Positions 7,457 to 16,751 of a stretch of DNA of 64,000 nt are shown piece by piece. The stretch is from Paenibacillus sp. Soil750 (GTDB lineage: Bacteria > Bacillota > Bacilli > Paenibacillales > NBRC-103111). The first letter of the stretch is position 1. Every line of letters starts with the position of its first letter. A program made the position numbers and the translations under genes. The notes below the pieces were generated by a model. That model searched no databases. It saw only the letters and a program-made list of their open reading frames with translations, and was not told the DNA's origin. The stretch is from the NCBI RefSeq assembly GCF_001428045.1, contig NZ_LMSD01000023.1:372001-436000 (forward strand). The letters are read 5' to 3'.

Positions 7457-7698
7457 GTTGATCAAGAACGCCGAGAATCGAGAGCCTTCTGCGGATTGAT
7501 TGCATAAGGTAAAGTTGTTACAACCCTGTCACTGACTTTAAGAACCATGTTCGCAATTATCCGGAGACTAGGGCTTGTTAGTTGTCCGATTAAAGAACAC
7601 CTGAAAATTCGCAGAGAATAAAATGAAAGGGATATTTTCCTGAAAATGGGTAAGCATATAAAAATCAAGCTCATTTCATCTCAGAGGGGGATTCACGC

Positions 7699-8781
7699 AT
7701 GATTCAAAAGAATTTGCCCTTTGCGCTCGTCATGATGACTTTAATGATGTCTGTCGGTCTAATGAATCACGTTCAAATGGTCCCTCTATTATTGGAAACG
7801 GTACAAAGGGACTCTTGGATCAGCATAGTAATATTGACTGCACCCATCTGCTTATTTATGATTCCGGTTTACTACATCTGTAAAAAAACGAGCGGACGTA
7901 ACATTCAAGACTGGATCAAGATCAACTATGGCTTTATACCGTCCCTTTTATTTCGGAGTTTATGGATCATATATTTTATTTTTTTCGTCTTCGTCGCGGT
8001 TAAAGATACGGTCATGTGGACGCATGTCTCCTATTTACCACATACCCCCGTGCTTGTCATTGCCTTATTCTTATGTGGTTTATCCACGATTGTCAGCGTT
8101 TTTGGTGTACGCATGATTATGATTGCATGTGGCATTTTTTTGCCGACCGTATCTTTGCTCGGTTTCTACATTTCCTTTGCGAACATTCCGAATAAGGATT
8201 ACTCCAGTATCTTTCCAGTCCTTGAAAACGGTTGGAGTCCTATTCTGAAAGGGCTGATTTATGTTGGAGGCGGATTGTCGGAGTTGGTCATCATCATATT
8301 TCTAAATCAGCAAGCTTCAAAAAAATCATTATTTTATTATATATTACTTGCTCTGCTGTTAGTCTTCCTGGCTTTTGGTCCGACTTTAGGCTCGATCAGT
8401 GAGTTTGGGCCTGTGGAGGCTGCCAAACAACGATATCCTTCTTTTGAAGAATGGCGACTTCTACGTATTGGACATTTTATTGAGCATATGGATTATTTGT
8501 CCATTTATCAGTGGGTCACCGGTGCATCCGTTCGAATTTCACTTGGCATCTGTCTAATTCTCGATCTTGCGAATTTGAATAAGCGGCGTACTCGAGCATT
8601 AGCTGCTTCATTGATTGGTGCAGGATTCATCCTGGCTAGCCTACTACATATCAGCGATTATGATTTTTTGTTTTTTTTACGGCATTGGTATTTTCCAGCG
8701 GTATTACTATTCCATTTGCTGATCGTCGTGATCCTGCTCGTTCTTATCGCTCTATGGAGGCAAAAGAATGTAACAAAGTAG
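7699..8781 (+). CDS. Spore germinant receptor B subunit (GerAB/GerKB family permease)
   Basis: A 360-aa inner-membrane protein of the GerB/spore-permease branch of the APC amino acid transporter superfamily. Ten hydrophobic segments can be traced, from FALVMMTLMMSVGLM at the N-terminus to FHLLIVVILLVLIALW at the end. In B. subtilis-type receptors the B subunit binds the germinant within the A-B-C complex of the spore inner membrane. ATG 7699 follows AGAGGGGG. It is first in a three-gene operon, 20 bp before gerA and ahead of gerC, an order (B-A-C) different from the classical A-B-C. The specific germinant cannot be inferred. Confidence 0.92.
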   Translation: MIQKNLPFALVMMTLMMSVGLMNHVQMVPLLLETVQRDSWISIVILTAPICLFMIPVYYICKKTSGRNIQDWIKINYGFIPSLLFRSLWIIYFIFFVFVAVKDTVMWTHVSYLPHTPVLVIALFLCGLSTIVSVFGVRMIMIACGIFLPTVSLLGFYISFANIPNKDYSSIFPVLENGWSPILKGLIYVGGGLSELVIIIFLNQQASKKSLFYYILLALLLVFLAFGPTLGSISEFGPVEAAKQRYPSFEEWRLLRIGHFIEHMDYLSIYQWVTGASVRISLGICLILDLANLNKRRTRALAASLIGAGFILASLLHISDYDFLFFLRHWYFPAVLLFHLLIVVILLVLIALWRQKNVTK

Positions 8782-8801
8782 TTTAAAAAGGTGGTACAAC
8801 T

Positions 8802-10280
8802 ATGCTGCAGTCAGACAAGATCACCATCGGTTCTTTAGAGGAGCACTCCATCAGGCGGCTGTTCAAAAACAGCCAAGATGTTCAAATCGATAACGTATTA
8901 ATGAATTTTCGTCATTCAACGCATAGCGTGATTTTAATCTACTGCATCGGCATAGCCGATTCCAAGCAAATCAATAATTATGTCCTGCTTCATTTGGAGG
9001 GCATGATAGAGCTTCATCCGGACGAACAATCTCTTGAGTGCTTCGGTCCTTTACGATTGAAAAAGCTGAATGGGAATGACAACGTTGATACGCTGACAGC
9101 TGATGTTTTTACTGGAACCTTAATTATATATTTAGAAAAATCAAAAACCTTTTATTCTCTGGAAATCGCCAATGCTCCGAAACGCAATCCTGAGGAATCC
9201 GCATCAGAGGTCTCAGTAAAAGGGCCGCGTGACGGTTTTACCGAAGACTTGACAACCAACGTCGCCTTGGTTCGACGCAGAATTAAATCAGCCACATTGT
9301 GTGTTGAATATTTCACTGTCGGTAGAAGAAGTCAAACCAAGGTAGCATTATTGTATGTAAATGATATTGCAAATTCTGATTTGATCGAAGAAGCCAAAGA
9401 ACGTCTTTGTAAAATTGATGTGGATGTGCTGCATAATAGCAGCCAATTGGAGGTCATGCTTGCTGATAGTCCGATTTCTTTATTTCCGTTAATCGATTAT
9501 ATCGGGCGTCCGGATTATGTGACTGAAAGCTTAATGGTCGGTCGGTTTGTTTTTTTAGCTGATGGCTCCCCTAACGCCATTATTGCTCCAGTCACGTTTA
9601 CCGAGATTCTCAAAACACCGGAGGATCTCTATTTACCTTTTCAATTTGTTACCCTTGAAAGACTCCTTAGAATACTTGGATTTATTATAGGTACACTATT
9701 GCCGGGCTTCTGGGTCGCATTATCCGCCTTCAATATCGACCAGCTCCCTTTCTCCCTGGTGGCTTCAGCAAAAGTAAACAGGGCTGGTCTTCCTATGCCG
9801 TCCACACTCGAAGCGTTTCTAGTGGTTAGTATTTTTGAAGTGTTTCGGGAAGCAGGCGTTCGTTTGCCCAAATCGGTCGGTCAGACGGTTGCCGTTGTCG
9901 GCGGGCTTATCATTGGTGACATGTCTGTAAAAGCCGGTCTTACCTCGCCAATCATGATCGTGGTCGTATCGATATCTACCGTTGCATCTTTTATGCTGAT
10001 CAACCAAAATTTAAATGGGACTGCGACCATTTTTAGATTTTATGTTCTTCTCATGTCCTGCTTTTTTGGCATATTTGGGTTCATCCTTTCCGTTATCTGC
10101 ATTGTCTTTTATATGTCCGGCTTGGAATCCTTCGGCATCCCTTACTTGACTCCAATGTCTCCACCGCTTTGGAAGGAATTGATACCTGCTTTAGTGAGAA
10201 AACCACTATCTCAAATGAAAAAGAGACCAGGTTCTCTGCACCCAAAAGATGCCACCCGTCAAGGAGATGACGCTTCTTGA
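8802..10280 (+). CDS. Spore germinant receptor A subunit (GerA family)
   Basis: A 492-aa GerA-family protein. The soluble N-terminal half includes the family segment TTNVALVRRRIKSATLCVEYF (~150-170) and the KTPEDLYLPF region (~270). The C-terminal half has 4-5 membrane segments (about 290-310, 335-350, 365-385, 390-450) with the conserved LRILGFIIGTLLPGFWVALS and GDMSVKAGLTSP motifs. GerA subunits form the membrane channel/scaffold of the receptor that triggers ion release in germination. AAGGTGG precedes ATG 8802. Its stop codon overlaps the TTG start of gerC, indicating translational coupling. Confidence 0.93.
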   Translation: MLQSDKITIGSLEEHSIRRLFKNSQDVQIDNVLMNFRHSTHSVILIYCIGIADSKQINNYVLLHLEGMIELHPDEQSLECFGPLRLKKLNGNDNVDTLTADVFTGTLIIYLEKSKTFYSLEIANAPKRNPEESASEVSVKGPRDGFTEDLTTNVALVRRRIKSATLCVEYFTVGRRSQTKVALLYVNDIANSDLIEEAKERLCKIDVDVLHNSSQLEVMLADSPISLFPLIDYIGRPDYVTESLMVGRFVFLADGSPNAIIAPVTFTEILKTPEDLYLPFQFVTLERLLRILGFIIGTLLPGFWVALSAFNIDQLPFSLVASAKVNRAGLPMPSTLEAFLVVSIFEVFREAGVRLPKSVGQTVAVVGGLIIGDMSVKAGLTSPIMIVVVSISTVASFMLINQNLNGTATIFRFYVLLMSCFFGIFGFILSVICIVFYMSGLESFGIPYLTPMSPPLWKELIPALVRKPLSQMKKRPGSLHPKDATRQGDDAS

Positions 10281-11398
10281 ACTTCGGACGTATCGTTGTA
10301 TTGATTCTAAGCTGCAGCCTGCTCCTCACCGGTTGTTGGGATCGAAGAGAGCTTCAAGATACCGTGTTCGTAGCTGCAATTGGCGTTGATTATAAAGACG
10401 GACAATATCTCGTATCTTCCCAACTTATTAATTTCAGTAACGTTGCCAAGCGTGGGACGGGAAAAAATGCTGGAGAGAGCACATGGATAGGTACAGCATC
10501 CGGTAGTAACCCGTTTGTCGCTTTTCAAAATTTAAATCAAATGACATCCCAGCAGCAGTTATATTTAGGACAGGTGACAGCTCTTGTCTTAACCAGCCGG
10601 GCGCTTGAGCAAGATGTAGGGGACATCCTAGAAGCGTTATACCGTTATCGGGAGCTTCGTTATACTGTCTGGTTATTTGGGACCGAAGAGCCCATCACGC
10701 CATTGTTTGGTTCAGATGCTCTACTTGGGCTCTCGCCTGAGCTGACGGTCATCCACAATCCTAGACCTGCTGCCGCCAAAGTAGCACGGACTCGGCCAGT
10801 TTCTGTGAGACAATTCCTTAAGGCCTATAGAGAGCCCGGGGAAACGGCGTTTATTCCCTCTCTATCGTTACATAACAATTGGGAGACTAAAGAAAAACCG
10901 ATGCCCGTAGCCTATATCGATGGACTCTATGCTTTTTATCAAAAAAAGTATAAAAAGAAATTTCTGCTTTCCGATGTCGAAGGAATTCGTTGGATGAACA
11001 AACCTTCAGATGAGGTCCTGCTGCAGGTAAATGGACAGCAATTTCAAGTGACGTGTATGGTGAGAAGTAGTCATCGGAGCGTAAAGTGGACTTATGCGAA
11101 AGGACAGCTTCAATATATTCTGGACTTAAAAATAAAAGCCAGTATGGAAATGGGGAATGGTCAGTTCTCCAAAGAAGAGCTGAGGGCGGCTGTGGACAAA
11201 ACGATACGCAATGAAATCATGGAAACCTTTCAACTGGGTCGAAAATCCAACACCGACTTGCTGAATTTGGGTAAGGAAATGTTTAAATATGATCTTCGCC
11301 AATGGCGAGAAATTTACCATTCACCTAATGTCAAACCTGCCTTGAAGGTGAATCTCCATTTGTTCCTAGAGAATTCGGGAACTTATAAGGCGGGATAA
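10277..11398 (+). CDS. Spore germinant receptor C subunit lipoprotein (Ger(x)C family)
   Basis: A 373-aa lipoprotein. A hydrophobic leader ends in the lipobox LLTGC (~Cys 20) followed by the GerC hallmark WDRRELQD. The rest is the three-domain Ger(x)C ectodomain, exposed on the outer face of the spore inner membrane. TTG 10277 overlaps the gerA stop (TTGA), and AAGGAG at 10261-10266 is ten bases upstream, so the TTG start is well supported. Together with the two preceding genes it makes a complete A/B/C receptor set. Confidence 0.92.
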   Translation: MNFGRIVVLILSCSLLLTGCWDRRELQDTVFVAAIGVDYKDGQYLVSSQLINFSNVAKRGTGKNAGESTWIGTASGSNPFVAFQNLNQMTSQQQLYLGQVTALVLTSRALEQDVGDILEALYRYRELRYTVWLFGTEEPITPLFGSDALLGLSPELTVIHNPRPAAAKVARTRPVSVRQFLKAYREPGETAFIPSLSLHNNWETKEKPMPVAYIDGLYAFYQKKYKKKFLLSDVEGIRWMNKPSDEVLLQVNGQQFQVTCMVRSSHRSVKWTYAKGQLQYILDLKIKASMEMGNGQFSKEELRAAVDKTIRNEIMETFQLGRKSNTDLLNLGKEMFKYDLRQWREIYHSPNVKPALKVNLHLFLENSGTYKAG

Positions 11399-11423
11399 TA
11401 AAGTAAATCTACTGAAAAACACA

Positions 11424-11467
11424 AAAAAGCATTCCAGTTTGACTACGTCAGCAGGGAATGCTTTTTA
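11424..11467. terminator. Bidirectional terminator after the ger operon
   Basis: AAAAAGCATTCC pairs with GGAATGCTTTTT across a 19-base loop, giving T-runs on both strands. It separates gerC from the convergent CPBP gene. Confidence 0.8.
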
Positions 11468-11480
11468 CAAATGAATAAGA

Positions 11481-12254
11481 TCAGGCAGATATTTGAATGT
11501 TCGTTTTGCGTCTGCGTGTTACTTTGACAACTAAATAAGTACCATAAAGCAAGTAGCAGATATTCAGTACAGCAACAACAAAAACTTCGTTATCAGTTGT
11601 TGTTGAGTTTGTCAGTTGGGCGAGTGCATCGAACATAAAATGAAAAATGATTAAGGGGAGAATGCGAGCTGTCATTTCAATCAGCAATGCTAAAATGAGT
11701 CCGATAAGAAACGCGTTTATTATCTGAAGTAAAATTGACAACCAGTCCCTGCCATTTAGGGCATTGGCCATGTGTAGGATACCAAAAAAGATGGAAGAAA
11801 ACAGGATGTAAAACAGGGGACCTTTTTCCCTCAACTTGACCCAAATTATCCCTCGGAAGATTGACTCTTCGGTATACCCGACTAAAAGTGAAAAAAGGAC
11901 AATTAAGACAACCTTACCTAAGGACAGTTCGCTATTTAATCCACCAATCACAGGCTGAACTAGGACAATGATACCGAGCGGAATATAGTACAGCGCTGCT
12001 TTAGTGTCCCTTCCTGTCAGCCGCTTGAAGCCATAGATGGACATCGTGCTGTCCTTCTTTAGCATATACATTGTAATAGCGATAGCCATGACGAAGAATG
12101 CACACCCTTGGGCGATCAACATGCCTGTATCACCCAAGCCTTGAACGGTTGCTACAGCTGATGCTACAGAAATCAATAAGGTTAGCACAATGCCGAGGAA
12201 GAGCGAGAATAGAACTGGCCGACCCTTGGAAGGTTGGTCAGATTTAAGGCGCAT
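11481..12254 (-). CDS. CPBP-family intramembrane glutamic protease (Abi/CAAX type)
   Basis: A ~257-aa multi-pass membrane protein with the three CPBP motifs: EESIFRG (EExxxR, catalytic Glu pair), FFGILH (FxxxH) and HFMFD (HxxxD). Homologues include Rce1-like prenyl proteases and bacteriocin-immunity or signalling proteases; a specific substrate is not evident. The frame extends to TTG 12347, but GAGAGGTG lies just before ATG 12254 (MRLKSDQPSK), which I take as the start; the 31 upstream residues show no ribosome site. Monocistronic, between two convergent/divergent neighbours. Confidence 0.85.
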   Translation of the reverse strand: MRLKSDQPSKGRPVLFSLFLGIVLTLLISVASAVATVQGLGDTGMLIAQGCAFFVMAIAITMYMLKKDSTMSIYGFKRLTGRDTKAALYYIPLGIIVLVQPVIGGLNSELSLGKVVLIVLFSLLVGYTEESIFRGIIWVKLREKGPLFYILFSSIFFGILHMANALNGRDWLSILLQIINAFLIGLILALLIEMTARILPLIIFHFMFDALAQLTNSTTTDNEVFVVAVLNICYLLYGTYLVVKVTRRRKTNIQISA

Positions 12255-12405
12255 GCCATACACCTCTCTTTCATCAAAATGTAAACAAATCTCATTATAT
12301 CGATATTTGGATAAAAAAGGAATATTTAATTTGAAGTGAGAGGACAATAAGGATGAAGAATAGTATAAACATATTTCTTAGCGATCTGTCTCGTTATGTG
12401 GAACT

Positions 12406-13926
12406 TCAAAAAGAGGAATTTTCAAGCCTGAATTGTCCAGGTGTAATGTTCTCGAATTTTTTAAATACTTTGAAAAATTGCCGTGGGTTTTCATAACCAG
12501 CTTGCTCTGCAATCGTGTTGATCGGCCATTCCGGATTCTCATGCATAATTTGTTTTGCTTTGTTAATTCGAAAGGTATGCAAGTAATGAAGGAAGGTCAG
12601 TCCCATCTCTTTCCGGAACAACATACTGATGTAATTAGGGTGCATTTGCACATGATCGGCAACCGCATCGAGCGATAAATCCAACTTGTAATTTTGTTCC
12701 ACGAAAGCGACGATTTTATCAATTGTATGAATGTTCGGTTGGTGGTGGTTGGAGATGCGAATATATTGAATAAGCTGCGCAATGATCTCCGAGATATGGA
12801 TATCTGTATGTAACGTGTTGTTCGATAAAAAAAGCTTGGATGCTGCATATTCACCCCAGATGGCTTCAGGCGTTAAGCCAACACTTTGCAAGTAAACACT
12901 AACACAGATAAGAAACTGCTCGCGAAGCTTGATATTACTTACAGTATTGCCCGGAAAATGAGGAAGTATGGATTGTACATCCTTCTCGATCTGCTCTATT
13001 GTAAGCTGTTCGTCAATTGAACGTTCAATGTATTGTACAAGTTTATCAAAGTTTTGATGTATGTATGCTGACTCCGGTTTATAGAGGGTTATGGTGCTGG
13101 AGGAAAAGTATCGATTGAATAACATCGCAGCCATAGCCTCAATATACAGATCACGTATATGCTCAATATCATTCTTCCGTATGCTAACCCCAATGCAAAA
13201 TCCGCTGCCTTGCTTTCTCTCGGTACCGAATAACTCGCCACATGCAAGCTGTAGATCTTCATTGGTGGGGAGGTGCACACTATTCGTAATTATGATACTT
13301 TGCTGCAAGAAGCGAGATTGGAATGTGTACAATTTCTGAAAAATACGTGCTAGATGGGTACCCTTACTTGAGAGGCTTTCGGTTGTCAAAAGCGGTATAT
13401 GATTGGTTGCTTGGATCACAATTATCGTAGTATAAGGATGGGGAAACAGAGATTGCAACTGTTCAGGTTTAAACGGCAAGTCATCAAATTGCGTATTGAA
13501 AAGGATATGTTCTTTGAGCAGAAGTAGGTCATACTCGATGATTTGCTTTTGTTCATCCTGAATGCTTCTCCCGATTCGCTCTAGTACGTTTATTAGTTCT
13601 TCCTTATTAATCGGTTTCAACAAATAGTCGATGACTTGATAGCGAAGCGCTTGTCTGGCATAAGCGAAATCTCCATAGCCAGTCAAGATAACGAACTTAT
13701 TGCAAAGGTTCAAAGATTGTATTTCCTTTATCAGAGTGAGTCCATCCATTTCAGGCATATGAATATCCGTAAGAATCAAGTCAGGTTGAAAAGTCGCTAG
13801 TTTATGCATGGCATCAACGCCGTCATTAGCACCGATGATCTCGATAAATGGAGTATGCGCTTTCTCAATCATACGGATAATACCATTTAAGATGATAGGT
13901 TCATCATCGACTACCATCAGCTTCAT
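12406..13926 (-). CDS. AraC-type response regulator (YesN-like)
   Basis: A 506-aa regulator: receiver domain at 1-~120 with acidic pocket D7-D8, phosphoacceptor D54 (LTDIHMPEMDG) and the usual Lys in LLKPINKEEL; a long middle linker; and a C-terminal AraC double helix-turn-helix (~400-500, from DKIVAFVEQNYKLDLSLDAV to the second helix pair ENPRQFFKVFKKF). The gene overlaps the sensor kinase stop/start by four bases, so they form one two-component unit. It is divergent from the ABC importer and fucosidase genes starting at 15834, its probable targets. YesN-type regulators commonly activate adjacent oligosaccharide-uptake operons. Confidence 0.93.
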   Translation of the reverse strand: MKLMVVDDEPIILNGIIRMIEKAHTPFIEIIGANDGVDAMHKLATFQPDLILTDIHMPEMDGLTLIKEIQSLNLCNKFVILTGYGDFAYARQALRYQVIDYLLKPINKEELINVLERIGRSIQDEQKQIIEYDLLLLKEHILFNTQFDDLPFKPEQLQSLFPHPYTTIIVIQATNHIPLLTTESLSSKGTHLARIFQKLYTFQSRFLQQSIIITNSVHLPTNEDLQLACGELFGTERKQGSGFCIGVSIRKNDIEHIRDLYIEAMAAMLFNRYFSSSTITLYKPESAYIHQNFDKLVQYIERSIDEQLTIEQIEKDVQSILPHFPGNTVSNIKLREQFLICVSVYLQSVGLTPEAIWGEYAASKLFLSNNTLHTDIHISEIIAQLIQYIRISNHHQPNIHTIDKIVAFVEQNYKLDLSLDAVADHVQMHPNYISMLFRKEMGLTFLHYLHTFRINKAKQIMHENPEWPINTIAEQAGYENPRQFFKVFKKFENITPGQFRLENSSF

Positions 13927-15701
13927 GATGTTACCCCCTTAGCTAACTTGAGTAAACATATCGTCCCTTCATGAAGCTTACTCTCTATTTGAATACCGGA
14001 ACGATCGCCAAAAAACATTTTCACACGTTCATTTACATTCATAATTCCGAGACCTCCGCCACTTTTCTGCAAACGATGGACATCCATGGTGCCGTTTAAC
14101 ACGCCTTGGAGGAGTATAAGGCGTTCTTCCTCAATCCCAATACCCGTATCAACAACGCTAATGAACATGAAAGCAGAATCCTCCCAAATCCGGATCGAAA
14201 GTGATCCTTGTTTTCTTACATTCGCAATCCCGTGAACAATACTATTTTCAATGATCGGCTGAAGCATATAGTGGGGACATTGAAAATTATCGATAGCTGC
14301 ATCGATCTCAAACGTTACTTTCAGGCGGTCAGCCAATCTAATTTGCTGAATTTTAATATAGTCTTTGACATTGTCCACTTCTTCTCGGAGCGAAGTCTCA
14401 TTTTTCGTTCCAGATAGACTGTAGCGGAATAGCTTGCCTAGCGTATAGGACATCTCAGCTGCTTCGGGGTCATCGTTGGCTTCTGCGATCATGCGAATCG
14501 ATTCGAGTGTATTGTATAGAAAATGAGGCTTGATTTGTGCTTGCATCATGAGATAGGCCGATTCTTTTCGCAGCATTTCCGAACGATGGACGGTATTAAC
14601 CAACTCATCCATGCGCTTGATCATCGCATTATAAGAGGAAGTCAGATGTCCGACTTCGTCTTTATTGATTTCCCCGCGATAGATAGGGAAATGGTTTTCG
14701 TCAACTTGCCGCATATGCTTGGAAAGCTTCAGAATGCGCTTCGTTATCGAACTGGCGATCAGATAGTAGATGCCGGAAAGAAGCAGTAATAGGAGAGCTA
14801 CAATCAATACGAGAATATACTTATTTTTTTTGATCCCAATAAAGACGGTGTCTACTTGCTCCATCATTACAAACTGCAGTTTCAAGCTGTCAGAATAAAA
14901 GGATTCAATCAGCATTTTATTTCCATTAAACGTGTGATACGCGTATTTAGCATTAGGTTGGAAGGCTTGGTCCAATAAGGCCATCTCTGAATCTTTGGAT
15001 AAGGGAATTTTTTCAATATGAGAAATAACCTGATTATCCTGATCGAGGACATAAAAATTACTTTTGCTGTTTAAATTAAGCGATTCCAATAAAGGTTTTA
15101 TGAAATTAGAAGTCACCTTGATATCGAGAAGTCCGATGTCTTGCTCAAAATTCCGATTTCCAATTTTATGAAAATAATGAAGATTGATGTCTTGATTGGA
15201 GCCACTCGTAAACGTTATCCATTTACCTATACCTAGCGGAAGCTTCTTAATGCTCTCATCCAACTTGAATTCGTCCATTCTTGCCATTTCGGGTCGGAAA
15301 ACCATACCGTTTTGCTGCTCCATGTAGATCGTCATCCCATCAATCATTTGATTAGATGACAAAATATAAGAAAACAAAGGTCTGATGTAAGTCAAAAAAT
15401 TGGAAACTTGTTCAAAATCGCTCCGGTAGTTCCCGCTTAAATAGGCAATCGTGTTCGAATTATTTTGGAATAACTGATACGCAGATTCGATCTGTACCGT
15501 ACTTACATTGACGTTATTAAGGACTTGATTCACAATTTTTTGTCTGCCTTGCGCGTATTCCTCGAGAAAGCTATTATAGTTCTGGTTATAAAGGAACAGA
15601 CCGAATGAAATAATCGGAATAAAGATGATGAAGATGTAGCCTATTGCCATTTTTTTTACAATCGACAAGTTCTGATAGCTGAAAGCAGGCTTCAATTTCA
15701 C
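13923..15701 (-). CDS. Sensor histidine kinase (YesM-like)
   Basis: A 592-aa membrane kinase: a membrane segment near 16-37, a ~250-aa extracytoplasmic sensor region, a second membrane segment (~290-315), HAMP (~315-370), the His_kinase motif QIKPHFLYNTLESIR (~385) with its phosphoaccepting His, and a HATPase domain with N-box QPIIENSIVHG (~484) and G-box SGGGLGIMNVNERV. This is the LytS/YesM class that pairs with AraC-type regulators. The extracellular loop probably senses a glycan directly or through the binding protein of the divergent operon. Translationally coupled to the downstream regulator. Confidence 0.93.
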   Translation of the reverse strand: MKLKPAFSYQNLSIVKKMAIGYIFIIFIPIISFGLFLYNQNYNSFLEEYAQGRQKIVNQVLNNVNVSTVQIESAYQLFQNNSNTIAYLSGNYRSDFEQVSNFLTYIRPLFSYILSSNQMIDGMTIYMEQQNGMVFRPEMARMDEFKLDESIKKLPLGIGKWITFTSGSNQDINLHYFHKIGNRNFEQDIGLLDIKVTSNFIKPLLESLNLNSKSNFYVLDQDNQVISHIEKIPLSKDSEMALLDQAFQPNAKYAYHTFNGNKMLIESFYSDSLKLQFVMMEQVDTVFIGIKKNKYILVLIVALLLLLLSGIYYLIASSITKRILKLSKHMRQVDENHFPIYRGEINKDEVGHLTSSYNAMIKRMDELVNTVHRSEMLRKESAYLMMQAQIKPHFLYNTLESIRMIAEANDDPEAAEMSYTLGKLFRYSLSGTKNETSLREEVDNVKDYIKIQQIRLADRLKVTFEIDAAIDNFQCPHYMLQPIIENSIVHGIANVRKQGSLSIRIWEDSAFMFISVVDTGIGIEEERLILLQGVLNGTMDVHRLQKSGGGLGIMNVNERVKMFFGDRSGIQIESKLHEGTICLLKLAKGVTS

Positions 15702-15784
15702 GGATCACACCACCTTATAAACGGACACTACCTGCTTAAAAATGATCACTATAATTATGAGACATATTTCGTTATTATTGGATT

Positions 15785-15798
15785 TGTAAGCGCTTAAT
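15785..15798 (+). promoter_or_regulatory. cre-like catabolite-response element
   Basis: TGTAAGCGCTTAAT matches 13 of 14 positions of the CcpA cre consensus TGWAARCGYTWNCW. It lies in the 132-bp divergent region, 36 bp before the first permease gene, consistent with glucose repression of locus 1. Confidence 0.65.
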
Positions 15799-15833
15799 AC
15801 AAGCGAATAGTCACTGCATCGAGGGGGAGTACC

Positions 15834-16739
15834 ATGAGTATAGCACTTAAAATGGTAAAGAAAAACTGGCAACTCTATCTGATTATTCTGCCGTCACTTG
15901 TTTATTTGATCATTTTTAAATACATACCGATGGTTGGCGTACAAATCGCGTTTAAAAACTTTATGGTCACGAAAGGAATATGGGGAAGTGATTGGATCGG
16001 TTTCAAGCATTTTGTGGACTTTTTCCATCTACCCATTTTTTGGAGGGTGATCAAAAATACGGCTCTCCTCAGCCTTTACTCACTTCTCGTTGGCTTTCCG
16101 GCACCAATCATACTTGCACTTGCATTGAATGAACTAAAAAACGGGATTTTTAAAAGGACTGTACAGTTAGTCACATTCGCTCCTTATTTTATTTCTACGG
16201 TTATCATGGTTTCGATCATTATGCTGTTCCTTTCTCCTCAGTTAGGCTTCGTTCATCTATTAGCAGATAAGTTCGGATTTCCAGCGGAGAATATCATGTC
16301 AAAGCCGGCGTATTTCAAAACCGTTTATGTCCTTTCCGACGTCTGGCAGTTTACAGGATATGCCTCGGTCATTTACATTGCCGCTCTGGCAGGGGTAGAC
16401 CCGCATTTGTATGAGGCGGCAAAAGTAGACGGTGCATCACGGTTTCAACGGATGATAAATATCGACTTACCCAGCCTCATGCCAACGGCGGTTATCTTAC
16501 TTATTCTGAATGCTGGTCAAATCATGAACGTTGGATTCGAAAAGGTGTACTTGATGCAAAATGCAATTAATGTTGGAGCGTCCGAGGTCATATCTACGTA
16601 TGTTTACAAAATGGGCTTGGTCGGAGCGAACTTCAGTTTCTCTGCAGCTGTCGGACTTTTTAATTCGGTTGTCAATTTATTACTGCTCATTGTGGTCAAC
16701 TATGTGGCAAGGAAAAATTCAGAGACAAGCTTGTGGTAG
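15834..16739 (+). CDS. ABC transporter permease, LplB type (locus 1)
   Basis: A 301-aa membrane protein with six hydrophobic segments and the importer EAA loop EAAKVDGASRFQRMINIDLP (~199-218). The opening (LPSLVYLIIFKYIPMVGVQIAFKNF) is typical of LplB-type CUT1-like permeases for oligosaccharides in Paenibacillus/Bacillus. GGGGGAG precedes ATG 15834. It is the first gene of an operon with a partner permease, a lipoprotein and catabolic enzymes. No ATP-binding subunit is present, so a shared MsmX-like ATPase encoded elsewhere is expected. Confidence 0.92.
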   Translation: MSIALKMVKKNWQLYLIILPSLVYLIIFKYIPMVGVQIAFKNFMVTKGIWGSDWIGFKHFVDFFHLPIFWRVIKNTALLSLYSLLVGFPAPIILALALNELKNGIFKRTVQLVTFAPYFISTVIMVSIIMLFLSPQLGFVHLLADKFGFPAENIMSKPAYFKTVYVLSDVWQFTGYASVIYIAALAGVDPHLYEAAKVDGASRFQRMINIDLPSLMPTAVILLILNAGQIMNVGFEKVYLMQNAINVGASEVISTYVYKMGLVGANFSFSAAVGLFNSVVNLLLLIVVNYVARKNSETSLW

Positions 16740-16751
16740 GAGGTAAATGAG

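Noticed and set aside
7462-7674. A 70-codon minus-strand frame in the leader of the germination operon.
   Set aside because: No Shine-Dalgarno and no recognised family; it overlaps the likely gerB promoter region.
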